Counted from the stretch's first letter, positions 26,840 through 36,408 are shown. The stretch: DNA of 64,000 bases from Desulfovibrio sp. (GCA_030145055.1 JAQYWK010000001.1:248001-312000); one strand, 5' to 3'. Notes: generated by a model not told the origin, from the letters alone. Numbers and translations: made by a program.

Positions 26840-27673
26840 TCAAAGAGACTTATACCAAACATTCATAGATTCAAGGCTACCACTAATGTTAGTGTTATTT
26901 ATCAAGCGTCCGCCATATTCATAGCCCCCCTTGGAGAACAATGAATTGATTCCGTAGGAACACCCGCGGGCTATAGTGAACAGACATTTAATGCCTGTCT
27001 CGTCGCAATCTTTTTCAAGAGCACGGAGCAAGGCTCCGGCAATGCCCATTGCGCGGAAATCAGGATTAACGGCAAAATCAGTCATCTCCGCGCTCAGGCC
27101 GTCCTTACTGACCTCTGCAGAGGCGGCTCCGACGAGTTGATCGCCCTCAAATACACCTATAAAGCGGGAACCCTCATCCATTTCCTGACGGACAAATTCA
27201 GGGTCAGTGATCGGAAATGGATAGGTTTCAAAGGTCTGTCCGTAAAGATTTGCAAGCAAGCAAGCATCTTCGGGAAGCAACCTACGCATATTCAAGCTGA
27301 TGGGAAGGGTCGAGACGTTTCCCTTCCCGTGTTTGCTTTTAGCAACGGAAAGGACATTATCAAGTTCATCCATGTTACCTAGCTCTCTCCGCCAAGGATA
27401 GCGATACAGGCTAAGAAAAACACCATCTTCGCCGTCAAACATATTCGGAACTTCCGCTTCCTTTTCAAATCCGCGAGACAGAAAAGAAGCGGCATGCGAT
27501 TCGGGAATTTTTGCAAAAATCTTAGACACGTCCTTACTCGCGGCAATATTTGTCAATTCATCAACAATGGTTAGCCCGTCTTCTGGTGCTAACAGCATCA
27601 GATAGATGCGGTCATTAAAAGGACCCACCTGGAGAATACTCTGCCCAATCTTAACGACGGAATCATGCAACAT
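26840..27673 (-). CDS. ablB: Beta-lysine N-acetyltransferase
   Basis: Transfers an acetyl group from acetyl-CoA to the epsilon-amino group of beta-lysine, forming the compatible solute N-epsilon-acetyl-beta-lysine. The 277-residue protein has a GNAT domain in its C-terminal half. [18 protein letters not shown] near residue 215 is the acetyl-CoA pyrophosphate loop (RxxGxA), and the N-terminal part is the AblB-specific extension. It overlaps the end of ablA by 11 bp, which gives tight translational coupling, and the pairing is diagnostic. It is expected to be made under salt stress. Confidence 0.88.
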   Translation of the reverse strand: MLHDSVVKIGQSILQVGPFNDRIYLMLLAPEDGLTIVDELTNIAASKDVSKIFAKIPESHAASFLSRGFEKEAEVPNMFDGEDGVFLSLYRYPWRRELGNMDELDNVLSVAKSKHGKGNVSTLPISLNMRRLLPEDACLLANLYGQTFETYPFPITDPEFVRQEMDEGSRFIGVFEGDQLVGAASAEVSKDGLSAEMTDFAVNPDFRAMGIAGALLRALEKDCDETGIKCLFTIARGCSYGINSLFSKGGYEYGGRLINNTNISGSLESMNVWYKSL

Positions 27674-28976
27674 GAGAATTGCGCTCCATCCTTTCAGTAT
27701 CTTCAGGAGTCAGGCTAAGAGTCTCATCCCAATCGGAAATAAGCTTTTGAACACCGATGGCCTTTTCTTCGGCATCATCTTCTTTGAGCTGGAGATTACA
27801 GTCGGTACAGTTCCTATCACAATAGTTACACTCGTAGGACTCAGGCTCAGTATATGTTGTGATAACACCTTCGTAATTTCGAAGCACAACTTTGTTACTA
27901 GCCCATGAAATTATATAGTTCGGCATGACCGGAATCTTACCACCGCCGCCCGGAGCATCAATAACATAAGTCGGCACGGCAAAGCCACTGGTATGCCCGC
28001 GCAAGCTTTCCATAATTTCAATGCCTTTTCCGACAGGTGTCCTGAAATGGCTTAGCCCTTCGGAAAGATCACACTGGTATAAGTAGTAAGGACGAACGCG
28101 ACTCTTAACGAGCTTATGATTTAATGTTTTGATCAATCTAGGACAGTCATTAACACCTGCCAACAGTACACTTTGATTACCTAAAGGAATTCCTGCATCA
28201 GCAAGTTTGGTGAGAGCTCTTCTAGATGAATCGGTCACTTCGCGGGGATGATTAAAATGAGTATTGACCCACAGCGGATGATGTTTCTTAAGCATGTTCA
28301 CCAGCTTATCGGTGATTCGGTACGGCAATACCACAGGCATGCGGGTTCCAATGCGCACAACTTCCACATGCTCAATCTCACGAATCTGAGTGAGAAGCCA
28401 ATCAAGCTTCTCATCGGATAGCATAAGTGGGTCTCCACCAGAAAGAAGCACGTCGCGCACCTGCGGAGTGTTGCGAATATATTCTATTCCCTGCTCAAGC
28501 TGGGATTTGGAAGGGATTGAATCTTGATCGCCAACCTTGCGCTTACGGGTACAATGCCTGCAATACATGGAACAAAGATTACTTACATGGAAAAGTACTC
28601 TGTCCGGGTAACGGTGGGTAATTCCGGGAACAGGGCTATCTTCATCCTCATGTAACGGATCAGTCATATCACAACGTTCTATTACGAGCTCTTTAGGACT
28701 TGGGAATGACTGTAGGAAGACAGGATCATTTTTATAATCCTCCACATCAATCAGTGAAAGGTAATAAGGAGTTATGCCCAGAGGGAACTTTCTCAAGGTC
28801 AACTCATGCTTTTTTCTTTCGCGGTCACTGAATGTAATTCCAAGGGCTTTTTCAAAACTGGAAACAGTCTTGATGGTGTTACGAATATGCCACTTCCAAT
28901 CGGTCCAATCCGACTTCGAAGATTCAAAATCAATAACACCAGCCAATTCTTCCTGTCGCTCTGTATAAACAGTCAT
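27663..28976 (-). CDS. ablA: Lysine 2,3-aminomutase
   Basis: Converts L-lysine to L-beta-lysine using S-adenosylmethionine, a 4Fe-4S cluster and pyridoxal phosphate. The 437-residue radical-SAM protein has the cluster motif CSMYCRHC near residue 130, followed by TRKRKVGD, the PLP region and [15 protein letters not shown] near residue 325. The C-terminus has Cys motifs [12 protein letters not shown], found in this family for zinc. With ablB it forms the osmolyte operon known from methanogens and marine bacteria. EpmB is a shorter relative acting on EF-P and can be excluded by length and by ablB. The start is ATG 28976 with AGGA upstream. Confidence 0.93.
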   Translation of the reverse strand: MTVYTERQEELAGVIDFESSKSDWTDWKWHIRNTIKTVSSFEKALGITFSDRERKKHELTLRKFPLGITPYYLSLIDVEDYKNDPVFLQSFPSPKELVIERCDMTDPLHEDEDSPVPGITHRYPDRVLFHVSNLCSMYCRHCTRKRKVGDQDSIPSKSQLEQGIEYIRNTPQVRDVLLSGGDPLMLSDEKLDWLLTQIREIEHVEVVRIGTRMPVVLPYRITDKLVNMLKKHHPLWVNTHFNHPREVTDSSRRALTKLADAGIPLGNQSVLLAGVNDCPRLIKTLNHKLVKSRVRPYYLYQCDLSEGLSHFRTPVGKGIEIMESLRGHTSGFAVPTYVIDAPGGGGKIPVMPNYIISWASNKVVLRNYEGVITTYTEPESYECNYCDRNCTDCNLQLKEDDAEEKAIGVQKLISDWDETLSLTPEDTERMERNSHVA

Positions 28977-29227
28977 AACGTCCTGTGAGTTTTTTATTTA
29001 AAAATCTGAAACAATAATCCCATTAAACGAGTCAACACAATACTAGAAAACAATTTTAAAAACTGTATCCCTAAGATTATTTTTTGAAAGTTATTCAAGG
29101 GTAATTGTACTAAGGCATTAAAAGACAAATCGCAGTTAGCCTTTAGAGAGACTATAAGAACAGAATGAAGATTCTTCTACAAGGTGACCGATGAGGTATG
29201 CAATGGGTATATGGCATACCCTATGAG

Positions 29228-30445
29228 TTAAGAGCTGACCTGATGTTTAAGATAGGAAATAAGAGAAATGCTATTGCCGCGCAGTCCAAGTTTACGACGA
29301 ATATTTTTACGATGGGTACGAACCGTTTCAGGTGAGATCGCTAACAATTCCGCAATATGCTCGCTCCCCTTTCCTGCTTCAATATAGCGACATATTTCAA
29401 CTTCGCGAGGGGACAACTGCAGCAGCAAATCTTCGAACTGATCCCCGCTTTCACCGGCCAGAGCGGAGAGACGCTCCTTAATAAACTTGCCAAAACTTCT
29501 ACGCATCTGAGGGAGAGGCTCTTTAATCATTCTATCCAGTGCGGGACAGATTTGCTCACGAACCTGCTGAGAAAAATCTTCGTGCATATCACGCTTCTCT
29601 TCTTGCACAGATTCAATGACCGTACGCAAAGCCACATTCATCCCATCCACCTGCTCGCGCGTTTCTTCAAGCCCGGTCTCAAGACGTTGTATATCTGTCA
29701 TGTCACGCAAAACCAGATGAAAAACATAATCGGACTGCAAGCGGACTTTGTGCAAAGTCAGCTCTACAAGGATTTCTTTACCGATACTATTTCTTGCTGT
29801 TAGCAACTCCTCAAAAGGGACCGGAAGTTCAGTGGTGCAATTCTCTAGATATTCCCTGACAGCAACAGAGGAAGCCGCACTGAAAATATTTAAACAACTA
29901 TTGCCGGATAAAGTTGATCTCCGTCCGAAAGCCTTCTCTGAGGCAGGATTTGAAGTAAGTATTCTAAAGGAAGAATCGGTGAGTATTGTAGAGTCGTGCG
30001 CAACCTCAAATAGGGCGTTAAAAAGAGAAACACTGTCATCAAGAGCCGCGATATTATCCTCAATGCGCTCTTCATACGTTTCATGGAGTTCAACAAACGG
30101 GGCGTTGTTGGTAACCACAGCTACATACCCTTCTGAACAGTATGGACCACAAAGAGGAATAAGGCGAAACGAATAGCTCCCCTCCCCGTCTCCATAAGGT
30201 ATTTCATGAACGTTTTCAGCTGGATATAATTTCAAAAAATCTTGAATATTTGAAACATCAACTCCCAGCATATTCCAGAGACTGCGCTCATAAAGAGGAC
30301 CATCAAAGAATTCCATCGCAGGAGGATTAGCGGAGCAGATAAAACCTGCGCCGTCAGTAAATAGAATAAAATCCGAAAAAGATTCAAATACTTCTGAGAT
30401 TTGCTCAGACAATCTATCTAAACTGCTATGATCATCTAAACTCAA
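29228..30445 (-). CDS. PAS-domain transcriptional regulator with LuxR-type HTH
   Basis: A 405-residue cytoplasmic regulator. Two PAS domains lie near residues 12-115 (FILFTDGAGFICSANPPAMEF) and 140-255 (DSSFRILTSNPASEKAFGRR), followed by a helical linker. The C-terminal LuxR-type helix-turn-helix reads LSPREVEICRYIEAGKGSEHIA then SPETVRTHRKNIRRKL. The start is TTG 30445 with GGGGTG upstream. No partner kinase is adjacent, so it probably senses a signal directly through a PAS ligand. It lies upstream of ablAB on the same strand with about 250 bp between, so it might control osmolyte synthesis, but that is speculative. Confidence 0.85.
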   Translation of the reverse strand: MSLDDHSSLDRLSEQISEVFESFSDFILFTDGAGFICSANPPAMEFFDGPLYERSLWNMLGVDVSNIQDFLKLYPAENVHEIPYGDGEGSYSFRLIPLCGPYCSEGYVAVVTNNAPFVELHETYEERIEDNIAALDDSVSLFNALFEVAHDSTILTDSSFRILTSNPASEKAFGRRSTLSGNSCLNIFSAASSVAVREYLENCTTELPVPFEELLTARNSIGKEILVELTLHKVRLQSDYVFHLVLRDMTDIQRLETGLEETREQVDGMNVALRTVIESVQEEKRDMHEDFSQQVREQICPALDRMIKEPLPQMRRSFGKFIKERLSALAGESGDQFEDLLLQLSPREVEICRYIEAGKGSEHIAELLAISPETVRTHRKNIRRKLGLRGNSISLISYLKHQVSS

Positions 30446-30602
30446 GGAAACACCCCATCTGGTAAATCAAACTAATTTAAGTCGTCACTTCTTTCTTCGC
30501 TTATTACGAGTTTAGCAGGAACGACTTTGGTTAACAACTTTATTACTCGCACCCTAAAACATGCGTAACCTCGCTTTTCCAGGGTATATATCCTTACGAA
30601 TA

Positions 30603-31574
30603 TCAGACATGATTCCGCAACATGAGTTCTGCGGGATATGGATGCAGATAATGCTGCTTTTCCAAATACTCTTTTCCATACTTTCTTACATAGTGGTTGA
30701 TCATGGTCATAGGGACAACAAGTGGAACAAGTTCTTTTTTATACTGCCCAATAAGTTCAAGCAATTCGACTTTTTCAGATGAGGTTAAATCCTTTTTAAA
30801 ATACCCTACGGCATGAGAAAGGACATTTACATTTTTATTCACAGTGTGTTTGTAAGAAAGAGCTTTGAAAAGCATCTCAAAATATTGCTGAAATAGCTCA
30901 TCAATCTTTGCCGTGCCGGCTTGAGCTACAAGTTTACCCATAGCACGATAGACAACCTCATTGTGGGCCATAATCAGCATCTTGTGTCGTGTGTGAAACT
31001 CTACAAGCTTACCAACCGTCCGCCCGTTTGCCATGGCTTCTCGCCAACGCTTTAGGGTAAACACACGTGATATGAAATTTTCTCTTAATCGAGGATCATG
31101 CAGGCGACCATCGTCTTCGAATGGTAAATGAGGAAAGTGATCCATAACCATACGTGCCCACATCCCATTACCTTCGAGTCGAGGCATACCCTTTTCATTA
31201 TAAACTTTCACACGAGTCATTCCGCTTGAAGGAGAACCATACTTAAAAACATATCCGCAAAGACCTTGTTGTTCGAGTTGCTGCAGGCGCATAGCTCCCC
31301 ACTTCTGCATTCGATCAGTCCAGTCTTCTCCAGACTTGCGGCCAACAAGCCGTGGAGCATTAAGGTCGCCAACAAGCCTGACAGCTTCACGAGGAATAGG
31401 CATACCCGTTTCAACTTCAGGGCAAACAGGGACCCACTCCACATATTTACCCAACGTATCGCGAAGAAAGCGATCAAGCTTTTGAGAGCCATCATATCTT
31501 ACTTTATGCCCAAGGAGGCACTTAGCTATTCCTAGCTTGATTTTACCGTCCGTTTCATTTCCTTGCATAACCAT
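30603..31574 (-). CDS. DUF523 and DUF1722 domain protein (YbgA-like)
   Basis: A 323-residue protein joining two domains of unknown function. DUF523 occupies residues about 10-150, with LGIAKCLLGHKVRYDG, PVCPEVETGMPIPREA and GSPSSG. DUF1722 follows at about 195-310 with LVEFHTRHKMLIMAHN, matching the YbgA family. The fusion is widespread. Suggested roles include DNA repair and tRNA or nucleotide chemistry, but none is settled. GAGGTGG precedes the ATG at 31574. It appears monocistronic. Confidence 0.82.
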   Translation of the reverse strand: MVMQGNETDGKIKLGIAKCLLGHKVRYDGSQKLDRFLRDTLGKYVEWVPVCPEVETGMPIPREAVRLVGDLNAPRLVGRKSGEDWTDRMQKWGAMRLQQLEQQGLCGYVFKYGSPSSGMTRVKVYNEKGMPRLEGNGMWARMVMDHFPHLPFEDDGRLHDPRLRENFISRVFTLKRWREAMANGRTVGKLVEFHTRHKMLIMAHNEVVYRAMGKLVAQAGTAKIDELFQQYFEMLFKALSYKHTVNKNVNVLSHAVGYFKKDLTSSEKVELLELIGQYKKELVPLVVPMTMINHYVRKYGKEYLEKQHYLHPYPAELMLRNHV

Positions 31575-31955
31575 AATACCACCTCAGCTGCTCCTGTTTG
31601 CAGAAATACTAACCGATAATACATCACAAATAAATGCTAGTTCCTTCCCTTAGAACACACATCAGTTAATTTTAATATGGGATTATACAAAACACCAACG
31701 TTAACTATTAATTTTAGGGAACTCACTATAGCAACGGCCCCACTGTATCCTATTTTCATAACCATAAACCTCATAACCATAAACCTCATAGTCATAAACC
31801 TCATAGTCATAATAAAAAACAGTACTTGCCAGACCTGTACAGCACGTCTAAATGTACTGAAGCAATTTCGCGCCATCAGCGGTGCACGTCACGCGATGCC
31901 TACAAACAAATATTGGCTAAATAAATTGAACGAAACCAGTTAGGGGTATTTTTTA
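31575..31955. other. Intergenic stretch with short tandem repeat
   Basis: About 380 bp of AT-rich DNA between divergent genes. It holds a 15-bp tandem repeat at 31758-31812 and the ribosome site of the next gene (AGGGG before 31956). I see no convincing gene. Confidence 0.5.
31758..31812. repeat. 15-bp tandem repeat, about 3.7 copies
   Basis: ATAACCATAAACCTC occurs twice (31758-31772 and 31773-31787), then ATAGTCATAAACCTC once, then a partial copy. It lies in the divergent promoter region and could be a polymorphic spacer or a binding-site array. Confidence 0.8.
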
Positions 31956-32399
31956 ATGAATCAATCTGAAGAGAATCAAAAACTGATACTCAATTACGTA
32001 AAAAAGAACTGCGCACGTACGGGACTACAGACACATCACATGCCGGAAGTAACTGAAGCAGTTGTTGGCGGCCTTACCAACCATTTGAATGTGTTGAAAA
32101 GACCCCTGTGCCCTTGCCAGTTCTATTCCGATAAAGAAGAAGCGGTGAAGGAACGTACTTGGCTCTGTCCTTGCGATGATATGAAACAATACAAATACTG
32201 CCACTGCCTGCTCTTTGTTAATTCAGAAGGAAATCCTATCACTGAATACCTTCCTAAAGATCATGATGGACTAACCACCTACGGCCTTGTTACTGATCCT
32301 GCTCCTGAAAAAGGACGTAAAGGACAACGCATACCTGCCGAAGCAAACACAGCTGAAAATGTTTCAGTAAGAGAAGCGGAAGTCTCACCCGCTGCTTAA
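31956..32399 (+). CDS. Ferredoxin-thioredoxin reductase catalytic subunit-like protein
   Basis: A 147-residue protein with the exact Cys pattern of the catalytic subunit: CPC (52-54), 16 residues, CPC (71-73), 8 residues, CHC (82-84). These hold the 4Fe-4S cluster and the active-site disulfide that pass electrons from ferredoxin to thioredoxin. No variable subunit is adjacent, as in many anaerobes. The C-terminal 45 residues are a polar tail. It lies directly upstream of the nrdJ leader on the same strand, so its product may keep the thioredoxin pool reduced for ribonucleotide reductase. The start ATG has AGGGG about nine bases upstream. Confidence 0.88.
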   Translation: MNQSEENQKLILNYVKKNCARTGLQTHHMPEVTEAVVGGLTNHLNVLKRPLCPCQFYSDKEEAVKERTWLCPCDDMKQYKYCHCLLFVNSEGNPITEYLPKDHDGLTTYGLVTDPAPEKGRKGQRIPAEANTAENVSVREAEVSPAA

Positions 32400-32508
32400 G
32401 TAACATATTTGTTCAGATTGGCGACATTGCTCTTCCTGAGGCAATGCGCCAACCCGTTAATTTTTAGCAAAAAACATACAGCAATTTATAAGTAAACTTT
32501 AATATTTC

Positions 32509-32540
32509 CATAAAAACAGCCTCTTAAACGTTTATGAACA
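32509..32540 (+). promoter_or_regulatory. 32-bp box shared with the nrdD upstream region
   Basis: Matches 8301-8332 (read on the minus strand) at 29 of 32 positions and lies 100 bp before the -35. It is the most conserved part of the upstream regions and a likely regulator site. Confidence 0.55.
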
Positions 32541-32640
32541 CTAAAAACGACGACCTGTGGATAACTATCACCCACTTCTATGCCATCCCTACTCTCCCAT
32601 GGGCTAAAGAGAATTACTCATGAAAAAGTCTATAAAGGCC

Positions 32641-32668
32641 TTGACCCAAAACGCTGATTTGTTAGACT
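32641..32668 (+). promoter_or_regulatory. Sigma70-type promoter of the nrdJ leader
   Basis: TTGACC (32641-32646) and TAGACT (32663-32668) are separated by 16 bp. The layout is the same as for nrdD. Confidence 0.7.
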
Positions 32669-32685
32669 CATTTCCGTTGATTTTG

Positions 32686-32813
32686 AACTTCAGGAGTCTG
32701 ATTTTATTCAGACCGTGAAAAAGGTAACCCGGTTAGATTCCGGGGCGGTCCTGCCGCTGTAAACTTTATCCATAATAAGATGAAGAAAAGCCAGCTCCCA
32801 TCCTGAAGCGTGT
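32686..32813 (+). promoter_or_regulatory. Cobalamin riboswitch in the nrdJ leader
   Basis: The outer helix is CTTCAGG (32688-32694) with CCTGAAG (32802-32808). The core GGTTAGATTCCGGGGCGG continues as TGCCGCTGTAA (32731-32762), and AGCCAG of the B12 box is at 32789-32794. It is about 230 nt before nrdJ. The gene behind it uses adenosylcobalamin as cofactor, so the switch may activate or may simply report B12. Confidence 0.85.
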
Positions 32814-32990
32814 CTCCATTATGTAGACATTTACCATCTACCGAATGTGCCTATTTAAAGGTCATTCGGTCCAATAAAATCCTGCAGAACGAGCCTTCTG
32901 GGCCGCCTGCGACACAAGCTCATACCTTTTCTCCACATGGATCCTTGCATGTTCGCAATTTTAAAATTGCCATATCGCTAGCGTCTTGTA
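32814..32990 (+). ncRNA. Conserved structured leader segment between B12 riboswitch and nrdJ
   Basis: The paralogue of 7847-8030. It contains the 29-nt block at 32900-32928 (one mismatch to the nrdD leader) and hairpins TGTCT/AGACA, CCGAATG/CATTCGG, CAGAA/TTCTG, ACATG/CATGT and GCAATTTT/AAAATTGC. Several of these have different bases but conserved pairing in nrdD. It may set ribosome access or termination, or be a second ligand domain. Confidence 0.65.
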
Positions 32991-33036
32991 CTGTGGACGA
33001 GGCTGGGCAGACAATCACTTCAAAGGATCTCTTTTA

Positions 33037-35721
33037 ATGACCGAACAATCCGTTATCACCCGTGAATCCGCTAAGATGGCCCTTGAAGAACACACCCGTT
33101 TTCAAGAAACCGTTAGCTCCAAAAAATATCAAATCCGCGATCACAAAGGACGCCTTCAAGAGCACTCTTTTGCTGATGTTAAACACAGGCTTTGCCGTGA
33201 ATATTTAAAACAATCCAAATTTGATAATAAGGAAAACGAACAGGTCTGTGAAATGCTCCAATCCGGACGTTTCATACCTGCAGGTTCCATTCTCTCCGGG
33301 CTAGGTAACGACTTTATAAAATGCTCCCTCAGCAACTGCTATTTAGCTAAGATCGAATCAGATTCCCTAGAAGGTATCTTTGAAGCTCAGAAGAAGCTTG
33401 CCCGTACCTATTCCTACCGTGGAGGTAGCGGAGTCGATATAACCATACTGCGTCCTTCGGGCGACCCTGTAAATAATGCAGCGGTCACGTCTTCAGGCGC
33501 AGTAAGCTTCATGCCACTTTTCAGTGAACTAACGAATACCATAGGGCAAAATGGCAGACGCGGCGCGCTAATGATATCTATGGATATTAGACACCCTGAC
33601 ACCCGTCGTTTCATCTGGTGCAAAAGCAAGCCTGAAGAAATCTTCGGAGTGGATTCCCTCACGGGTAAAACTCAGGATGTATTCGGGGCAAATATCAGCG
33701 TCAAAATCACCGATGCTTTCATGCAGGCAGTAGAAGATGATGCGGACTGGACCTTTACTTTCCCCGACAGAGCCAAAGTAACAGGTAAGATCTATGATAC
33801 ATCCAGATTACAGCTTCTACCCGAGGTCTATGAGGCCCTTGATCCGCGCGTAGGGGATCGTCTTGTAGCAGAAATAGTCTACAAAGTAATTGCAGTTGAG
33901 CCTAAAAAACATTTGATCAAGGTCCAGCCGCATCTCCCAGAAAACGATGAGCAGGCTGCTTTTTCTGACGAGACACTGACCTTCACCCTTACCAGACGCC
34001 GCAACGAAACATCCGACATATTCGACGACATAAAATCCGTATATAATGATCTCTGGGACGGAGATTACAGCCGCTGGGAAGAGCTGAACCTTCCTTTCAA
34101 AGCATATGACACTGTCAGCGCACGTTCACTGCTCGAAGAAATAAGTACTTCAGCATGGCAGTCCGGCGATCCTGGAATTTTGTATCAGGACACTACACAG
34201 CGCAATACTCCAGGCACATACATTGATCCTCTGCGCCTCAAGCCAATGTCCACCAATCCATGCGGCGAGCAAAGCCTCGGCTACTGGAACAATTGCCTGC
34301 TCGGAGCGATGGTTTTGTATCGCTATGTGACCAATCCATTTACCAAAGAAGCTAAATTCGATGTGGACCTATTCCACAACGACCTAGCACGGACAATGGC
34401 CTTTATGGACACTATGTCAGACCTTAACCAAGACAAGCATCCTCTTCAGAAACACCGCGACGCAGATAAGTACGGTAAGAGAATTGGCATAGAATTCACG
34501 GGACTAGGCGACATGCTGGCTATGATGGGCATGCGTTACGGCAGTGAAGAATCCATATCCTTTGTAAAAAATATTCTGCGCGATAAAGCAATAACCGAAA
34601 TATCCATCAGTGCGGATATTGCCGGACGCTTAGGAGTTGTTGAGGCTTTAAAAGATCCAGCGGCCAGAACGCGTTTTCTGGAATGTCCGTACATAACAAA
34701 TCTCGATCTGCCTAAAAAATTACAGACAAAGATCATGAAAAATGGACTTCGCCATACGGCCTTTAATACCGTTGGGCCTTCAGGTTCCATTTCCATCATG
34801 TCGGATAACTGTACCTCTGGAATCGAACCTGCGTTCCTTTTCAGTTACACCAGAGAAACCCGCCTTGAAGCTGGTAAAGTTTTTGAATTCATTCACATGC
34901 CTCCACTAAAATGGATGGTCGAAACCAATCAGGAAGAGTTGTTTGGAAAATATACAGCCACGCAGCTCAAAGAAAAACTGAATTACGTGCAGTCCGATGA
35001 ACTCGATTACATGGACCGCATTCGTATGCAGTCTGCTATTCAGGAATACACAGACAGCTCAATTTCCTCGACCATCAACCTTTCCGAAGAGACTCCTAAG
35101 GAAACCATATTCCAGATTTACCTTGAAGCATGGAAACACAACCTCAAAGGTGTAACTGTCTTCCGTAATGGTTGTAAAAAAGGTGTACTGAGCAAGAAAG
35201 AAGATAAGAAAGAGACCAAACCGACCATGCGGGGCCAAAACCCGACCCTATTTGAAAGGGAACTTGGCGATATAGAACGGGCCGAGCGGCATAGAGTTAC
35301 GTGGAAAGGATCTAAGATGTACATGATTGTATCCTTAGACGACGCCGGTAACCCAATTGAAATATTTGTTAAACTTCCTAAGGAAGCGGGAATGACCGGT
35401 TCAGGAATATACAACGAGCAGGTCTTTCAAGAGAAATACTCTCTATGGGAAACCATCACACGTTTAACTAGTATGTTACTGCGCGTAGGCATGCCCATCG
35501 ACCGGATTCTGTCGCAACTTGATCGCTCCAGCTACAATATAATTGATGCATCTGCGATCATTTCCCGCATCCTGCGCCAATACATATCATTAGATATGGA
35601 TGATCAGACCATCGTATCCAAAGGACTCGGAAGCCCTTGCCCTGAGTGCGGTCAAAATGCCTATGTCCCCGAAGGCGGATGCAAAATCTGCAAAGCGTGC
35701 GGATACACCACCTGCGGATAA
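33037..35721 (+). CDS. nrdJ: Adenosylcobalamin-dependent (class II) ribonucleotide reductase
   Basis: Reduces ribonucleotides using a radical generated from adenosylcobalamin, with thioredoxin as reductant, with or without oxygen. The 894-residue protein has the substrate-cysteine segment SLSNCYL, the radical-loop motif NPCGEQSLG near residue 410, and GPSGSISIMSDNCTSGIEPAF near residue 590. The C-terminal region is a TSCPD-type domain followed by a zinc-ribbon CPECG...CKICKACGYTTCG with redox Cys residues. There is no N-terminal ATP-cone. I take ATG 33037 as start, with AAAGGA upstream; the open frame extends to a TTG in the leader. It is preceded by the riboswitch leader and followed by a strong terminator. 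Confidence 0.95.
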   Translation: MTEQSVITRESAKMALEEHTRFQETVSSKKYQIRDHKGRLQEHSFADVKHRLCREYLKQSKFDNKENEQVCEMLQSGRFIPAGSILSGLGNDFIKCSLSNCYLAKIESDSLEGIFEAQKKLARTYSYRGGSGVDITILRPSGDPVNNAAVTSSGAVSFMPLFSELTNTIGQNGRRGALMISMDIRHPDTRRFIWCKSKPEEIFGVDSLTGKTQDVFGANISVKITDAFMQAVEDDADWTFTFPDRAKVTGKIYDTSRLQLLPEVYEALDPRVGDRLVAEIVYKVIAVEPKKHLIKVQPHLPENDEQAAFSDETLTFTLTRRRNETSDIFDDIKSVYNDLWDGDYSRWEELNLPFKAYDTVSARSLLEEISTSAWQSGDPGILYQDTTQRNTPGTYIDPLRLKPMSTNPCGEQSLGYWNNCLLGAMVLYRYVTNPFTKEAKFDVDLFHNDLARTMAFMDTMSDLNQDKHPLQKHRDADKYGKRIGIEFTGLGDMLAMMGMRYGSEESISFVKNILRDKAITEISISADIAGRLGVVEALKDPAARTRFLECPYITNLDLPKKLQTKIMKNGLRHTAFNTVGPSGSISIMSDNCTSGIEPAFLFSYTRETRLEAGKVFEFIHMPPLKWMVETNQEELFGKYTATQLKEKLNYVQSDELDYMDRIRMQSAIQEYTDSSISSTINLSEETPKETIFQIYLEAWKHNLKGVTVFRNGCKKGVLSKKEDKKETKPTMRGQNPTLFERELGDIERAERHRVTWKGSKMYMIVSLDDAGNPIEIFVKLPKEAGMTGSGIYNEQVFQEKYSLWETITRLTSMLLRVGMPIDRILSQLDRSSYNIIDASAIISRILRQYISLDMDDQTIVSKGLGSPCPECGQNAYVPEGGCKICKACGYTTCG

Positions 35722-35784
35722 ACTAGTTTCTAAATATGAAGAAACATAATTTCTTCATCATCATTATACTATGATTTATATGCG

Positions 35785-35828
35785 AAAAGCCGGACGGTGA
35801 TTTAATCACTGTCCGGCTTTTCGTTATT
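35785..35828 (+). terminator. Terminator of nrdJ
   Basis: AAAAGCCGGAC and GTCCGGCTTTT form the core of a long stem (35785-35822) followed by CGTTATTTG. The A-run on the left may let it also end the convergent gene at 35851. Confidence 0.88.
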
Positions 35829-35850
35829 TGTGAGAACGGTAGAAATATGA

Positions 35851-36276
35851 TTAAGAGTCAGTATCCGTTTCAGGTAACGGATTCGCAAGTGAATGTGCTA
35901 TCATTGCATCAAGCAGATGTTCAGTATTTGCTGCCTCTTCGTCAGAACCCATCTCTTTTAATCCTGCAAACGCTTCTTGAACCATATTTAGTCCTTCTTC
36001 ACGGCTACCTGAAACATAAAGAAGCTGCCCAAGAAGTTCGCCGATAGGGCAAATGTAGGACAAATCTCCAAGTTCCTTAACAAGTGAATAGGCCTCCACC
36101 AGCATGAGCAAAGCCTCTTCCTTATTATTTCTGGAAATTTCAACTTGTGCCATCTCAAAAAGAGTTTGGCCACGACCTTTAGAATCATTATTATCTTTGA
36201 ATTCCTTAAGATGCTCTTTGAGCTGCTTAAGTGCTTCCTCAGCCTGATCATTTTGCGTAGAATTATTCGTAGACAT
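35851..36276 (-). CDS. Small TPR-like protein
   Basis: A 141-residue acidic helical protein with two to three TPR-like units (about residues 25-115), with GRGQTLFEMAQVEISRNNKEE and later EGLNMVQEAFAGLKEMG. It has no signal peptide. Such proteins usually mediate contacts within complexes. It is convergent with nrdJ and followed upstream by a GntR regulator. The partner is unknown. Confidence 0.65.
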   Translation of the reverse strand: MSTNNSTQNDQAEEALKQLKEHLKEFKDNNDSKGRGQTLFEMAQVEISRNNKEEALLMLVEAYSLVKELGDLSYICPIGELLGQLLYVSGSREEGLNMVQEAFAGLKEMGSDEEAANTEHLLDAMIAHSLANPLPETDTDS

Positions 36277-36408
36277 TACTTATTATATCTCCATGTTTGA
36301 AATAATATTTAATTGAAGAGTTACTTTGGTCACTCTCAATAACTGTGTCAAATTTTAATTATCTTTCATAAAAATATAACTGAATCAATAAAAACTAGCA
36401 CATCACAG

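Noticed and set aside
29195-29221. Inverted repeat GGTATGC/GCATACC as a terminator for the PAS-LuxR gene
   Set aside because: There is no T-run on the minus strand and the stem is only 7 bp.
32810-33037. 75-residue frame in the nrdJ leader
   Set aside because: It lies over the conserved structured RNA, and the paralogous leader has no matching protein.
33300-34000. Intein or insertion in nrdJ around the DPRVGDRL segment
   Set aside because: The stretch is in frame, lacks splicing motifs and is consistent with lineage-specific loop variation.
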